Numbered from the stretch's first letter, positions 1-7,562 are shown. The stretch: 14,676 nt of DNA from CADEED01 sp046733635 (GCA_046733635.1 JBKPPO010000377.1:1-14676); one strand, 5' to 3'. Numbers and translations are program-made. Notes: generated by a model not told the origin, from the letters alone.

Positions 1-52
1 TGCCCTGGCTGGAACAGGGCCGCTAACCACTTCCCTCACGTCGAGGTTACCC

Positions 53-1624
53 ATGTCCGCACAACGCGATCGAGTCCTCATATTCGATACGACGCTGCGT
101 GACGGCGAGCAGTCGCCGGGATGCAGCATGGCGCAGCCGGAGAAGCTCCGGGTAGCGCGCGCGTTGGCGGACCTGGGTGTCGACGTGATCGAAGCGGGCT
201 TCCCCGCCGCGTCGCGCGGCGACTGGGAAAGCGTGAACGCGGTGGCGCGCGAGGTGCAGGGACCCATCATCTGCGGCCTCGCGCGCTGCAACCGCGACGA
301 CATCGAACGCGTGGCGACGGCAGTCGCGCCGGCGGCGAACAAGCGCATCCATGTGTTTCTCGCCACCAGCGCCATCCATCGCCAATTCAAGCTCAACATG
401 GCGCGCGAGGAGATTCTGCGCACCGCTGTGGAAGGCGTGAAGATCGCGCGCGCGCTCTGCGAGGACGTGGAGTTCTCGCCCGAAGATGCCTCGCGCACCG
501 AGCTGGATTTCCTGACCGAGGTGGTCGAAGCCGTCATCGACGCGGGCGCCACCACGGTGAACATTCCGGACACGGTCGGATACACGATCCCGGATGAATT
601 CGCGGAGCTCTTCCGCTATCTGCGCAAGAACGTGCGCGGCATCGACAAGGTGCGGCTCTCGGTTCATTGCCACGACGATCTCGGCATGGCGGTGGCGAAC
701 AGCCTCACCGCCGTGGTCGCGGGCGCACGTCAAATCGAGTGCACGATCAACGGCATCGGCGAACGCGCCGGAAACTGCTCATTGGAAGAAGTCGTCATGG
801 CGCTGAAGACGCGCGAAGCCTTCTTCAATCTCGAGACGCGCGTCGACACCACCCGCCTCTACCCCACTTCACGCATGCTGGCGAATACCGTCGGCATGCC
901 CATCCCGCGCAACAAGGCCATCGTGGGCGAAAACGCCTTCGCACACGAATCGGGTATCCATCAGCACGGGATGCTCAAGCATCACAGCACCTACGAGATC
1001 ATGCGTCCGCAGGACGTGGGTCTCTCGCGCTCGGCGCTCGTGCTGGGCAAACATTCCGGTCGACACGCTCTTCGCGAACGCGTGAAGGAGCTCGGCTTCG
1101 AACTCGACGACGTCGAGTTCGCGCGCGTGTTCGAAGAATTCAAGGCGCTCGCGGACAAGAAGAAGGAGCTCTACGACGGGGACATCGAGGCCCTCGTGCT
1201 CCAGGCCGAACACTCGGCGCATGGCCCGTGGACCCTGCTCGGCCTACGCACTGCTTCGGACAGCCTCACCTCGGACAAGGCCGCGGCGGAAGCCACGGTG
1301 CGGCTGCGCCACCGGGATGGCCGGGAACTCGAAACGCGCGCCCTCGGCGACGGCCCCGTGGATGCGGCGCTCAAGGCGATCGAACGGGCCACGGGCGTGG
1401 ATGCGGTCCTCCGGAAATTCGAAGTACGCAGCGTATCGGCCGGCGAAGACGCCCAGGGCGAAGCCCTCGTATACGTGGAGTACAATCAGCGCACTTATCG
1501 CGGCTCGAGCGTGTCTACCAACATCGTCGAGTCCGCAACACAGGCCTTCCTCGAAGTGATTAATCGCATCGAGCTCGCGACATCGACGCTGGCGCGCACG
1601 CGCGCCGCTCGGGCCGCGATGTAA
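53..1624 (+). CDS. leuA: 2-isopropylmalate synthase
   Basis: Condenses acetyl-CoA with 2-ketoisovalerate, the first committed step of leucine synthesis, in the cytoplasm. The 523-residue length equals the classical enterobacterial enzyme. The N-terminal HMGL-like TIM barrel carries the FDTTLRDGEQSPG signature at residues 11-23 (R16, D17). The metal-binding HCHDD motif is at 205-209, and N241 lies in GIGERAGN. The C-terminal part from about residue 390 matches the LeuA allosteric (leucine-binding) dimer domain and ends in a typical YRGSSVSTNIVESA stretch. The start is supported by GAGG at 43-46, six bases before the ATG. The frame stays open upstream to the window edge, but family length argues against an earlier start. 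ilvE follows after 19 bases. Another frame ends with TAA at 24-26, which could be the tail of a preceding operon gene, but too little is visible to name it. Confidence 0.97.
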   Translation: MSAQRDRVLIFDTTLRDGEQSPGCSMAQPEKLRVARALADLGVDVIEAGFPAASRGDWESVNAVAREVQGPIICGLARCNRDDIERVATAVAPAANKRIHVFLATSAIHRQFKLNMAREEILRTAVEGVKIARALCEDVEFSPEDASRTELDFLTEVVEAVIDAGATTVNIPDTVGYTIPDEFAELFRYLRKNVRGIDKVRLSVHCHDDLGMAVANSLTAVVAGARQIECTINGIGERAGNCSLEEVVMALKTREAFFNLETRVDTTRLYPTSRMLANTVGMPIPRNKAIVGENAFAHESGIHQHGMLKHHSTYEIMRPQDVGLSRSALVLGKHSGRHALRERVKELGFELDDVEFARVFEEFKALADKKKELYDGDIEALVLQAEHSAHGPWTLLGLRTASDSLTSDKAAAEATVRLRHRDGRELETRALGDGPVDAALKAIERATGVDAVLRKFEVRSVSAGEDAQGEALVYVEYNQRTYRGSSVSTNIVESATQAFLEVINRIELATSTLARTRAARAAM

Positions 1625-1643
1625 TCAATACGGAGTTCAGGCG

Positions 1644-2600
1644 ATGCCCATTCCCGCAACGAAGTACATCTGGTTCAACGGCAAACTGGTGCCCTGGGAG
1701 AAGGCCACGGTGCACGTGCTCTCGCACGCCCTGCACTACGGCTCCTCGGTGTTCGAAGGCGTGCGCGCCTACGAGACGCCGCGCGGTCCGGCCATCTTCC
1801 GGCTCAAGGACCACACCAAGCGGCTGTTCGACTCCGCGAAGATCTATCGCATCAACATCCCGTTCACCGAAGACCAGCTCAGCCATGCGCAGCGCGAAGT
1901 CATCGCGCAGAACGGCCTCGCGCGTGGCGCCTATCTGCGCCCCGTCGCCTTCCGCGGCTATGGTGAGATCGGCGTGGTGCCCAAGATCGATCCGCCCGTG
2001 GAAGTGGCCGTGGCCGCCTGGGAATGGGGCAAGTATCTCGGCGCGGCCGAAGACGAAGGCGTGGATGTCTGCGTGTCATCGTGGCAGCGCGTGGCGCCGA
2101 ACACGATTCCCGCGATGGCCAAGGCCGGTGGCAATTATCTTTCGAGCCAGCTCATCGGTCTCGAAGCCAAGCGGCTGGGCTTCGTCGAAGGCATCGGTCT
2201 CTCGTCGGATGGCACCGTGAGCGAAGGCGCCGGTGAGAATCTGTTCATCGTCAAGGACGGCGTGTTGTACACGCCGGGCGTGGCGCACTCGCTCCTGAAC
2301 GGCATCACGCGCCATACCGTGATCACGCTGGCCAAGGACATGGGAATCGAAGTTCGCGAGATCGCGATCCCGCGCGAGATGCTCTACCTCGCCGATGAGC
2401 TCTTCTTCACGGGCACCGCCACTGAAGTCGCGGCGATCCGCTCGGTGGACGCCATCCAGATTGGAAACGGCAAGCGTGGCCCCATCACCACGAAGATCGC
2501 CAACGCCTACTTCGGCCTCGTCCAGGGCAAGACCGAAGACAAGCGCGGCTGGCTCGACTACGTGGACATGAACGCGCCCCGCGCCGCGGTCGCAGGATGA
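1644..2600 (+). CDS. ilvE: Branched-chain amino-acid aminotransferase
   Basis: PLP-dependent class IV aminotransferase of 318 residues that interconverts leucine, isoleucine and valine with their 2-oxo acids, using glutamate as amino donor. The family hallmarks are visible: LHYGSSVFEGVRAY near residues 30-43, the catalytic lysine K160 in MAKAGGNYLSS, the downstream EGAGENLF cofactor-binding motif near 193-200, and the FFTGTATEV motif near the C-terminus. The start is supported by GGAG at 1632-1635, eight bases before the ATG. It lies 19 bases after leuA and in front of leuCDB, so the enzyme for the last leucine step is encoded inside the leucine block. It also serves valine and isoleucine synthesis, whose dedicated genes are not in this window. 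Confidence 0.96.
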   Translation: MPIPATKYIWFNGKLVPWEKATVHVLSHALHYGSSVFEGVRAYETPRGPAIFRLKDHTKRLFDSAKIYRINIPFTEDQLSHAQREVIAQNGLARGAYLRPVAFRGYGEIGVVPKIDPPVEVAVAAWEWGKYLGAAEDEGVDVCVSSWQRVAPNTIPAMAKAGGNYLSSQLIGLEAKRLGFVEGIGLSSDGTVSEGAGENLFIVKDGVLYTPGVAHSLLNGITRHTVITLAKDMGIEVREIAIPREMLYLADELFFTGTATEVAAIRSVDAIQIGNGKRGPITTKIANAYFGLVQGKTEDKRGWLDYVDMNAPRAAVAG

Positions 2601-2626
2601 CCCGACCGCGCAACGCTAGTTAGCCA

Positions 2627-2672
2627 GGGGTCTGGCTCCGATTTCGGCTCGGCGAAATCGGTGCTTGACCCC
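2627..2672. repeat. REP-like imperfect palindrome (46 bases)
   Basis: GGGGTC at 2627-2632 is exactly complementary to GACCCC at 2667-2672. CCGATTTCG at 2638-2646 is exactly complementary to CGAAATCGG at 2653-2661. The two five-base internal segments between them pair partly (two GC pairs and a GU). The apical loop is six bases. The result is one long hairpin in the ilvE-leuC gap. Outer GGGGTC/GACCCC arms around an AT-richer core resemble dispersed REP elements mobilised by REP-associated tyrosine transposases, but only one copy is in the window and no transposase is present. It has no trailing T-run, so it is a poor intrinsic terminator. It could act as an mRNA 3'-end stabiliser or attenuate transcription into leuC. 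Confidence 0.6.
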
Positions 2673-2726
2673 ATTTCCGACCCGCTTCGTTCTTAGAACC
2701 GCCAGCAGAACCGCCTCGAGACCCGC

Positions 2727-4130
2727 TTGAGTACCTCGCCAAGAACCCTTTTCCAGAAAGTATGGGACGACCACGTCGTCGTACCCGAGACTGCCGACAC
2801 CCCCGCCGTCCTGTTCATCGATCTGCACCTCACGCACGAGGTGACCACGCCGCAGGCTTACACCGAGCTTCGCAACCGTGGCCTCAAGCTCCGCCGTCCC
2901 GATCTCACGCTGGCCACGATGGATCACTCCACGCCCACGCGCACCGAGCAGGTGTTCGGCGGCGTGCCCATCTCCATCGATTCCGCCGCCAAGCAGGTCA
3001 AGCAGCTCGAAGTGAACGCCAACGAGTTCGGCGTGGAGCTGTTCAACCTGCAGGACAGCCGCCGCGGCATCGTCCACATCATCGGCCCCGAGCTCGGCCT
3101 CACGCAGCCCAACAAGACCATCGTCTGCGGCGACAGCCATACGTCCACGCATGGGGCGTTCGGCGCCCTCGCGTTCGGCATCGGCACCACGGAAGTCGGT
3201 CACGTGCTCGCCACGCAGTGCCTGTTGCAGCGGAAGCCGAAGACGTTCGCGATCAACGTGAAGAACAAACTACCCGCCGGCGTCTCCGCCAAGGACCTGA
3301 TCCTCGCCATCATCGGCAAGATCGGCGTCTCGGGCGGAACCGGCTACGTGCTCGAATACCGCGGCGAGGCCATCGAGGCCCTGTCGATGGACGAGCGCAT
3401 GACCATCTGCAACATGTCCATCGAAGCCGGTGCGCGTGCCGGAATGATCGCGCCCGACGAGACCACGTTCGAATATCTCAAGAACACGCCGCGCGCGCCC
3501 AAGGGCGCGGATTGGGACAAGGCCGTGGCGCGCTGGCGCCAGTTGCCGACCGATCCGGGCGCGGTTTTCGATCGCAGCGTCGAGATCGACGCCGCCACGC
3601 TCGTGCCCATGGTCACCTACGGTACGCACCCCGGCATGGTCGCGCCCATCGATGGCAGCGTCCCTGCGAGCGGCGACGCCGTGTTCGAGAAGGCGCTCAA
3701 GTACATGGGCCTCAAGGCCGGCGAACGAATCCAGGACGTGCCCGTGAACAACGTGTTCGTGGGTAGCTGCACCAACGGCCGCCTCTCCGACCTGCGCAAT
3801 GCGGCGCGCGTCCTGCGCGGCCACAAGCTGGCCGAGGGCGTGAAGATGCTGGTCGTGCCGGGATCGCAAGCCGTGAAGCGCGCCGCCGAAGCCGAAGGCC
3901 TCGATCAGGTGTTCAAGGCCGCCGGCGCCGAATGGCGCGAGAGCGGCTGCTCCATGTGCCTCGGAATGAACGGTGACCTCGTGCCGTCCGGCCACTACTC
4001 CATCAGCACCAGCAATCGGAATTTCGAAGGCCGCCAGGGACAGGGGGCGCGCACCCTGCTGGCCAGCCCCGAGACCGCGGCCGCCTCGGCCATCCGCGGC
4101 CGCGTCACCGATCCGCGCGACATCGTCTAA
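2727..4130 (+). CDS. leuC: 3-isopropylmalate dehydratase, large subunit
   Basis: Aconitase-family [4Fe-4S] subunit that, with LeuD, isomerises 2- to 3-isopropylmalate. It has 467 residues, close to the 466 of the E. coli enzyme. The N-terminus TLFQKVWDDHVV is typical. HLTHEVTTPQAY, GDSHTSTHGAFG and the VGSCTNGR motif follow in family order. The three cluster-ligand cysteines are C348 (in GSCTNGR), C408 and C411 (in CSMCLGMN). The start is a TTG, chosen because it gives the expected N-terminus and length and no ATG fits. The ribosome site is poor: only a GAG at 2718-2720, six bases upstream. It is separated from ilvE by 126 bases containing the palindrome, so it may have its own control. I see no convincing -10 box there. 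leuD follows after 14 bases. Confidence 0.96.
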   Translation: MSTSPRTLFQKVWDDHVVVPETADTPAVLFIDLHLTHEVTTPQAYTELRNRGLKLRRPDLTLATMDHSTPTRTEQVFGGVPISIDSAAKQVKQLEVNANEFGVELFNLQDSRRGIVHIIGPELGLTQPNKTIVCGDSHTSTHGAFGALAFGIGTTEVGHVLATQCLLQRKPKTFAINVKNKLPAGVSAKDLILAIIGKIGVSGGTGYVLEYRGEAIEALSMDERMTICNMSIEAGARAGMIAPDETTFEYLKNTPRAPKGADWDKAVARWRQLPTDPGAVFDRSVEIDAATLVPMVTYGTHPGMVAPIDGSVPASGDAVFEKALKYMGLKAGERIQDVPVNNVFVGSCTNGRLSDLRNAARVLRGHKLAEGVKMLVVPGSQAVKRAAEAEGLDQVFKAAGAEWRESGCSMCLGMNGDLVPSGHYSISTSNRNFEGRQGQGARTLLASPETAAASAIRGRVTDPRDIV

Positions 4131-4144
4131 CCACCAGCGTTCCC

Positions 4145-4720
4145 ATGCCCGCAGTCACCCAGATCCGTTCCCGCACGGTCGCGCTTCCCGCGGCCAACAT
4201 CGACACCGACCAGATCATCCCGGCCCGATTCCTCACCGCCACTTCCAAGGCCGGTTTCGGAAAACATCTGTTTGCCGACTGGCGCTATGAGAAGGATGGC
4301 AGCCCCAAGGCCGACTTCGCGCTCAACCAGCCGGAAGCCAAGGGCGCCGCGGTGCTCGTCGCCGGGCGCAATATCGGCTGCGGCAGCTCGCGTGAACACG
4401 CGCCCTGGGCGCTGCAGGACTTCGGATTCGCGGCCGTGATCAGCACCGAGTTCGCGGACATCTTCCGCACCAACTGCCTCAAGAACGGGCTGCTCCCCAT
4501 CATCGTCGACGAAACCACGCACGCCTGGCTGCTCGCGAATCCCAACGTGGAAGTGAACATCGACGTGGCCAGCACCACGCTCTCGTTGCCCAATGGCACG
4601 CAGGTGCAGTTTCCACTGGAAGGCTTCGCCAAGTACTGCCTGCTGAACGGTGTGGACGAGCTGGGATTCCTGCTGTCGAAGAACGACGCGATCAGCCAGT
4701 ACGAGGCGGCACACCGATGA
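4145..4720 (+). CDS. leuD: 3-isopropylmalate dehydratase, small subunit
   Basis: Swivel-domain partner of LeuC in isopropylmalate isomerase. It has 191 residues, slightly shorter than the roughly 200 of common homologues, with the shortfall at the C-terminal end. The substrate-loop region NIDTDQIIPARFL is at residues 19-31. The hallmark GCGSSREHAPWAL starts at residue 78 and includes C79. The ORF starts 14 bases after the leuC stop without a clear Shine-Dalgarno sequence, so translation may depend on coupling with leuC. The end overlaps leuB by four bases (ATGA at 4717-4720). Confidence 0.95.
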   Translation: MPAVTQIRSRTVALPAANIDTDQIIPARFLTATSKAGFGKHLFADWRYEKDGSPKADFALNQPEAKGAAVLVAGRNIGCGSSREHAPWALQDFGFAAVISTEFADIFRTNCLKNGLLPIIVDETTHAWLLANPNVEVNIDVASTTLSLPNGTQVQFPLEGFAKYCLLNGVDELGFLLSKNDAISQYEAAHR

Positions 4721-5775
4721 AAGCCCGCATCGCGGTCATCGCCGGAGATGGCATCGGCCCCGAAGTGGTCGCCGAAGGCACACGCGTTCTCGATCGCGTG
4801 GCGAAGAAGTTCGGCCACGAGTTCCAGATGAATCCCGCGCCCTTCGGCGGCGCGGCGATCGACCTGCGTGGGGACCCGCTGCCCACAGAAACGCTCGACG
4901 AGTGTCTCGCGGCCGACGGCGTGTTGTTAGGCGCGATCGGCGGCCCGAAATGGGGACCCTCCGCGCCCGTGCGGCCCGAGCAAGGACTTCTGCGCATCCG
5001 CCGTGAACTCGGCGTCTATGCGAACCTGCGACCCATCAAGCTGCACCCCGCCCTGCGCGACTCCTCGGCCATCAAGCCGGAGGTGCTCGACGGCGTGGAC
5101 CTGGTGTTCGTGCGCGAACTCACGGGCGGCATCTATTTCGGCGAGAAGACCCGCACGGCCACCGTGGCCACGGACCTGTGCAGCTACTCGGTGCCGGAAG
5201 TCGAACGCATCACGCGGGTCGCGGGACGCCTCGCGCAGACCCGCCGCAAGAAGATCGTGTCCATCGACAAGTCGAACGTACTCGAGACTTCCAGGCTGTG
5301 GCGTGAAGTGGCCGAGCGCGTGGTCAAGGCAGAATTCCCGGACGTGAACATCGAACACATGCTCGTCGACTCGGCTGCCATGCATCTGATCAAGCGACCG
5401 CGCGATTTCGACGTGCTGCTCACCGAGAACATGTTCGGCGACATCCTCACGGACGAAGGCGCCATGCTCGCGAGCTCGCTCGGAGTGTTGCCCTCCGCGT
5501 CGGTGGGCGATGGACGCCGCGGCCTCTACGAACCCATCCACGGTTCCGCACCCGATATCGCTGGCAAAGGAATCGCCAACCCGGTGGGCACCATCCTCAG
5601 TGTGGCGCTGCTGCTCAAGCATTCGCTCGGACTCGAAGCCGAAGCGGCCGCAGTGGAAGCCGCGGTGTCCAAGGCGATCGAGACGGGTGCGCGCACGTCG
5701 GACATCGCCGAAAAGGGAAGCTCGGTGCTGACCACGCGCCAGATGGGCGACGCGATCCTCACCGCGCTGAACTAG
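4717..5775 (+). CDS. leuB: 3-isopropylmalate dehydrogenase
   Basis: NAD-dependent oxidative decarboxylase that turns 3-isopropylmalate into 2-ketoisocaproate, the precursor transaminated by IlvE. It has 352 residues, normal for the family. The substrate and metal residues are all present: R95, R105, R133, Y140, K185, D218, D242 and D246. They lie in the expected contexts (RIRRELGVYANLRP, ELTGGIYFGE, DKSNVLE, ENMFGDILTDEGAML). The C-terminal NAD-binding motif EPIHGSAPDIAGKGIANP is intact. The start overlaps the leuD stop (ATGA), with GAGG ten bases upstream. The stop is only two bases from the stop of the converging DUF2007 gene, and no terminator lies between them. Confidence 0.97.
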   Translation: MKARIAVIAGDGIGPEVVAEGTRVLDRVAKKFGHEFQMNPAPFGGAAIDLRGDPLPTETLDECLAADGVLLGAIGGPKWGPSAPVRPEQGLLRIRRELGVYANLRPIKLHPALRDSSAIKPEVLDGVDLVFVRELTGGIYFGEKTRTATVATDLCSYSVPEVERITRVAGRLAQTRRKKIVSIDKSNVLETSRLWREVAERVVKAEFPDVNIEHMLVDSAAMHLIKRPRDFDVLLTENMFGDILTDEGAMLASSLGVLPSASVGDGRRGLYEPIHGSAPDIAGKGIANPVGTILSVALLLKHSLGLEAEAAAVEAAVSKAIETGARTSDIAEKGSSVLTTRQMGDAILTALN

Positions 5776-5777
5776 CC

Positions 5778-6047
5778 TCAGGGCTGATTCGGGTCGAAAT
5801 TCTCGTCGATGGCGAACTCGCCGGCATTGAAGGCCGCGAGGATGCGCTGCGACTCTTCGAGCTGCGACTTCGGCACCATCACGCGGATCCCGCCCGCGCC
5901 GAAGCCGCCGGCAAAACCATCGGTATAGACGGTGTTGGCGTCCATGACGTGCGCGCCGATTCCCTCCGCCTTCAGACGCGCGGCGAAGATCTCCGCGTCC
6001 ATCGGGAGCAGGAAGCGCGAGCAGATGACGAGCGGATCTTCTTCCAT
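5778..6047 (-). CDS. DUF2007 family small protein
   Basis: An 89-residue soluble protein with no signal peptide or membrane segment. The pattern is a short N-terminal strand (LVICSRFLLP), then DAEIFAARLKAEGIGAHVMDANTV, then a glycine-rich loop, then GIRVMVPKSQLEESQRILAAF. This fits DUF2007, which some databases call a putative prokaryotic signal-transducing protein. The fold resembles ferredoxin-like regulatory domains and no enzymatic activity is established. The C-terminal tail is acidic (DENFD). The first ATG is kept because the domain needs residues before the internal M17. The Shine-Dalgarno sequence is weak. It converges on leuB with a two-base gap and diverges from tetR across 94 bases, so the TetR operators could in principle affect it too. 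Confidence 0.8.
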   Translation of the reverse strand: MEEDPLVICSRFLLPMDAEIFAARLKAEGIGAHVMDANTVYTDGFAGGFGAGGIRVMVPKSQLEESQRILAAFNAGEFAIDENFDPNQP

Positions 6048-6083
6048 GGCGTCGCACTCTACCCGAGTTTCCCCCCGCCCATA

Positions 6084-6113
6084 TTGACCCGACTACGTAC
6101 CGGACGGTATGGT
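6084..6113 (+). promoter_or_regulatory. Candidate sigma70 promoter of tetR
   Basis: TTGACC at 6084-6089 (five of six matches to the -35 consensus), an 18-base spacer, then TATGGT at 6108-6113 (four of six to the -10 consensus). This predicts a transcription start near 6120, about 22 bases before the tetR ATG. The -10 overlaps the first operator-like repeat and the start point falls at the second, the expected geometry for an autorepressed TetR gene. Called by eye only. Confidence 0.5.
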
Positions 6114-6134
6114 TCGCCGTACCTGCCGGTATGG
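6096..6134. promoter_or_regulatory. Tandem TetR-type operator repeats
   Basis: Two 17-base direct repeats with two mismatches lie at 6096-6112 and 6118-6134, both reading CGTACC-K-G-M-CGGTATGG. Within each is an inverted repeat of form TACC-N4-GGTA (6098-6109 and 6120-6131); the first is a perfect five-base-arm palindrome, TACCG-GA-CGGTA. The centres are 22 bases apart, about two helical turns, so two dimers would sit on the same DNA face. Their position on the putative promoter just upstream of tetR makes autoregulation the obvious reading. This is inferred from position and symmetry, not from a known motif. Confidence 0.7.
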
Positions 6135-6141
6135 AGCCGCG

Positions 6142-6783
6142 ATGGACAACTCCCGAACCCGCCTCCTGGCCGCCACCATCGACCTGGTGCGCGCCAACGG
6201 TTACGCCGCCACACGCGTCGAGGACGTCTGCGCGGCCGCGGGCGTCACCAAGGGCAGCTTCTTCCACCATTTCTCGAGCAAGGAAGACCTCGCCATCGCC
6301 GCGGCACACCAATGGAACGAACGCGCGGCCCAGCTCTTTGCGCTGGCGGATTACCAGAGGATCCCGGAAAGCCTCGATCGCCTGCTGGGGTACGTGGACT
6401 TCCGCAAGAAGCTGCTCGCTGGCGACATCTGGGAATGGAGTTGTTACGCCGGCAGCACCATTCAGGAAGTCCACGAGACCTACCCCGCCATTCGCGACGC
6501 GTGCGCGGCATCCATCGAGAACCATCTGTTCTTCCTGCGCGCGATGATCGACGACGTCCTGCGCGAGCATCCCGTGGAACGCCTCGACTCCGCCTCACTG
6601 GCTACCTACATGCAGGCGGTCATCCAGGGCGCGTTCGTCATGGCCAAGGCCCGCCAGGACCGCCAGGCTGCGGTCGACAGCCTCGATCACCTGCGTCGCT
6701 ACATCGAGTTGCTGTTCGCCTCTCCGGCGACGAAACCACTACGCAAGAAAGGGAGCTCCCGTGCATCGCATCGTCAGCCGTGA
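6142..6783 (+). CDS. TetR/AcrR family transcriptional repressor
   Basis: A 213-residue one-component regulator. The N-terminal TetR_N helix-turn-helix covers about residues 8-52, with the recognition region VEDVCAAAGVTKGSFFHHF followed by SSKEDL. The rest is an all-helical ligand-binding and dimerisation domain, and the ligand cannot be read from it. An earlier in-frame ATG at 6109 would add 11 residues, but that start lies inside the first operator repeat. The ATG at 6142 has GGAG at 6133-6136, five bases upstream, and gives a normal TetR N-terminus (MDNSRTRLL). The 3' end overlaps the DUF899 gene by 23 bases, so the two are probably one transcript and DUF899 is the likely regulated partner. 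Confidence 0.92.
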   Translation: MDNSRTRLLAATIDLVRANGYAATRVEDVCAAAGVTKGSFFHHFSSKEDLAIAAAHQWNERAAQLFALADYQRIPESLDRLLGYVDFRKKLLAGDIWEWSCYAGSTIQEVHETYPAIRDACAASIENHLFFLRAMIDDVLREHPVERLDSASLATYMQAVIQGAFVMAKARQDRQAAVDSLDHLRRYIELLFASPATKPLRKKGSSRASHRQP

Positions 6784-7516
6784 AGACTGGATCGCCGAAC
6801 GCAAACGCCTGCTGATCGAAGAGAAGGAGTTCACGCGCCGCCGTGATGCGCTGGCCGAGAAACGGCGCTCACTGCCATGGGTGAAGATAGACAAGCAATA
6901 TGAGTTCGATTCACCGGATGGACGTGTGACGCTCGCCGATCTCTTCCGTGGCCGCTCGCAATTGTGGATCCAGAGCGTGATGCAGGGACCGGGGCAGCCG
7001 TTGCAATGCGTGGGCTGCGCCATCGGCATCGATCACATCGAAGGGCTGCTGCCGCATCTCGACAATCACGATGTGTCCTACGTAGCCATGGCTCGCGCCA
7101 CGATGCCCGAGCTCACCTCGTTGAAGCAGCGCATGGGTTGGCGCGTACCGTTCTATTCGTCGTACGGCTCCGACTTCAACTACGACTTCGGCGTCTCGTT
7201 ACGTCCCGAAGACATGCAGGCCGGCCGCGCCGAGTACAACTACGCGCCCTGCGCCGCCGACATCGAAGATCTGCCCGGCGACAACGTCTTCTACAAAGAC
7301 GAGACCGGCAACATCTTCCATACGTATTCGTGTTTTTCGCGCGGCGGCGAAGACTTCATGACCATCTACCGGCTGCTCGAAGTCACGCCCAAGGGACGCA
7401 ACGAGTCGAAGGAACGCGGCATGCTCGACTGGGTGCGGCCTCACAACATGTACGGCAAGGGCGGCGAGGTCGCGCCCAACGGACGCTTCATTCCGCCCGT
7501 CTCCTGCTGCATGTGA
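6761..7516 (+). CDS. DUF899 thioredoxin-like protein
   Basis: A 251-residue cytoplasmic protein of the DUF899 (thioredoxin-like) family; the biochemical role is not established. Diagnostic stretches in order are VSREDWIAERKRLLIEEKE-like N-terminal text, LADLFRGRSQL near residue 60, a CxxC motif at C83-C86 (CVGC), RMGWRVPFYSS and SDFNYDFGVS, then FHTYSCFSRGGED and LLEVTPKGRNE. The CxxC suggests a thiol redox role, which is inference. The protein ends in a vicinal cysteine pair (C249-C250). The start is GTG at 6761 with AGGGAG five bases upstream. It overlaps the end of tetR by 23 bases, implying coupled translation. A stable stem-loop follows the stop. Confidence 0.88.
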   Translation: MHRIVSREDWIAERKRLLIEEKEFTRRRDALAEKRRSLPWVKIDKQYEFDSPDGRVTLADLFRGRSQLWIQSVMQGPGQPLQCVGCAIGIDHIEGLLPHLDNHDVSYVAMARATMPELTSLKQRMGWRVPFYSSYGSDFNYDFGVSLRPEDMQAGRAEYNYAPCAADIEDLPGDNVFYKDETGNIFHTYSCFSRGGEDFMTIYRLLEVTPKGRNESKERGMLDWVRPHNMYGKGGEVAPNGRFIPPVSCCM

Positions 7517-7522
7517 GAGGAA

Positions 7523-7555
7523 CGGCGCCGGATCTCCTTTTCCGATCCGGCGCCG
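7523..7555. terminator. Perfect 12-bp stem between convergent genes
   Basis: CGGCGCCGGATC at 7523-7534 is exactly complementary to GATCCGGCGCCG at 7544-7555, with a nine-base pyrimidine loop. It lies between the DUF899 stop (7516) and the metB stop (7563), so it would end up at the 3' end of both transcripts. No proper T-run follows on either strand. It is therefore either a bidirectional terminator of the T-poor kind or a 3'-end stabiliser combined with Rho. Confidence 0.65.
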
Positions 7556-7562
7556 CGAGACT

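Noticed and set aside
2..20. GCCCTG/CAGGGC inverted repeat at the window start, considered as a terminator or leu attenuator.
   Set aside because: Only six pairs, no T-run, no visible leader peptide, and it may lie inside the end of an upstream gene (a frame that stops at 24-26).
3..26. Possible C-terminal tail of an upstream gene ending at TAA 24-26.
   Set aside because: Only seven codons are visible, too few to support a gene call, although the 26-base spacing to leuA would suit an operon.
2665..2698. TTGACC at 2665-2670 considered as the -35 of a leuC promoter.
   Set aside because: It lies in the palindrome arm, and no acceptable -10 hexamer occurs 16-18 bases downstream.
6109..6141. Upstream ATG at 6109 as the tetR start.
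   Set aside because: It lies inside the first operator repeat, lacks a ribosome site and adds residues unlike TetR N-termini; 6142 has GGAG at the right spacing.
4927..6570. A 547-codon open frame on the minus strand across leuB, the DUF2007 gene and tetR.
   Set aside because: It overlaps three well-supported genes in other frames, has no family resemblance, and long antisense frames are expected in GC-rich coding DNA.
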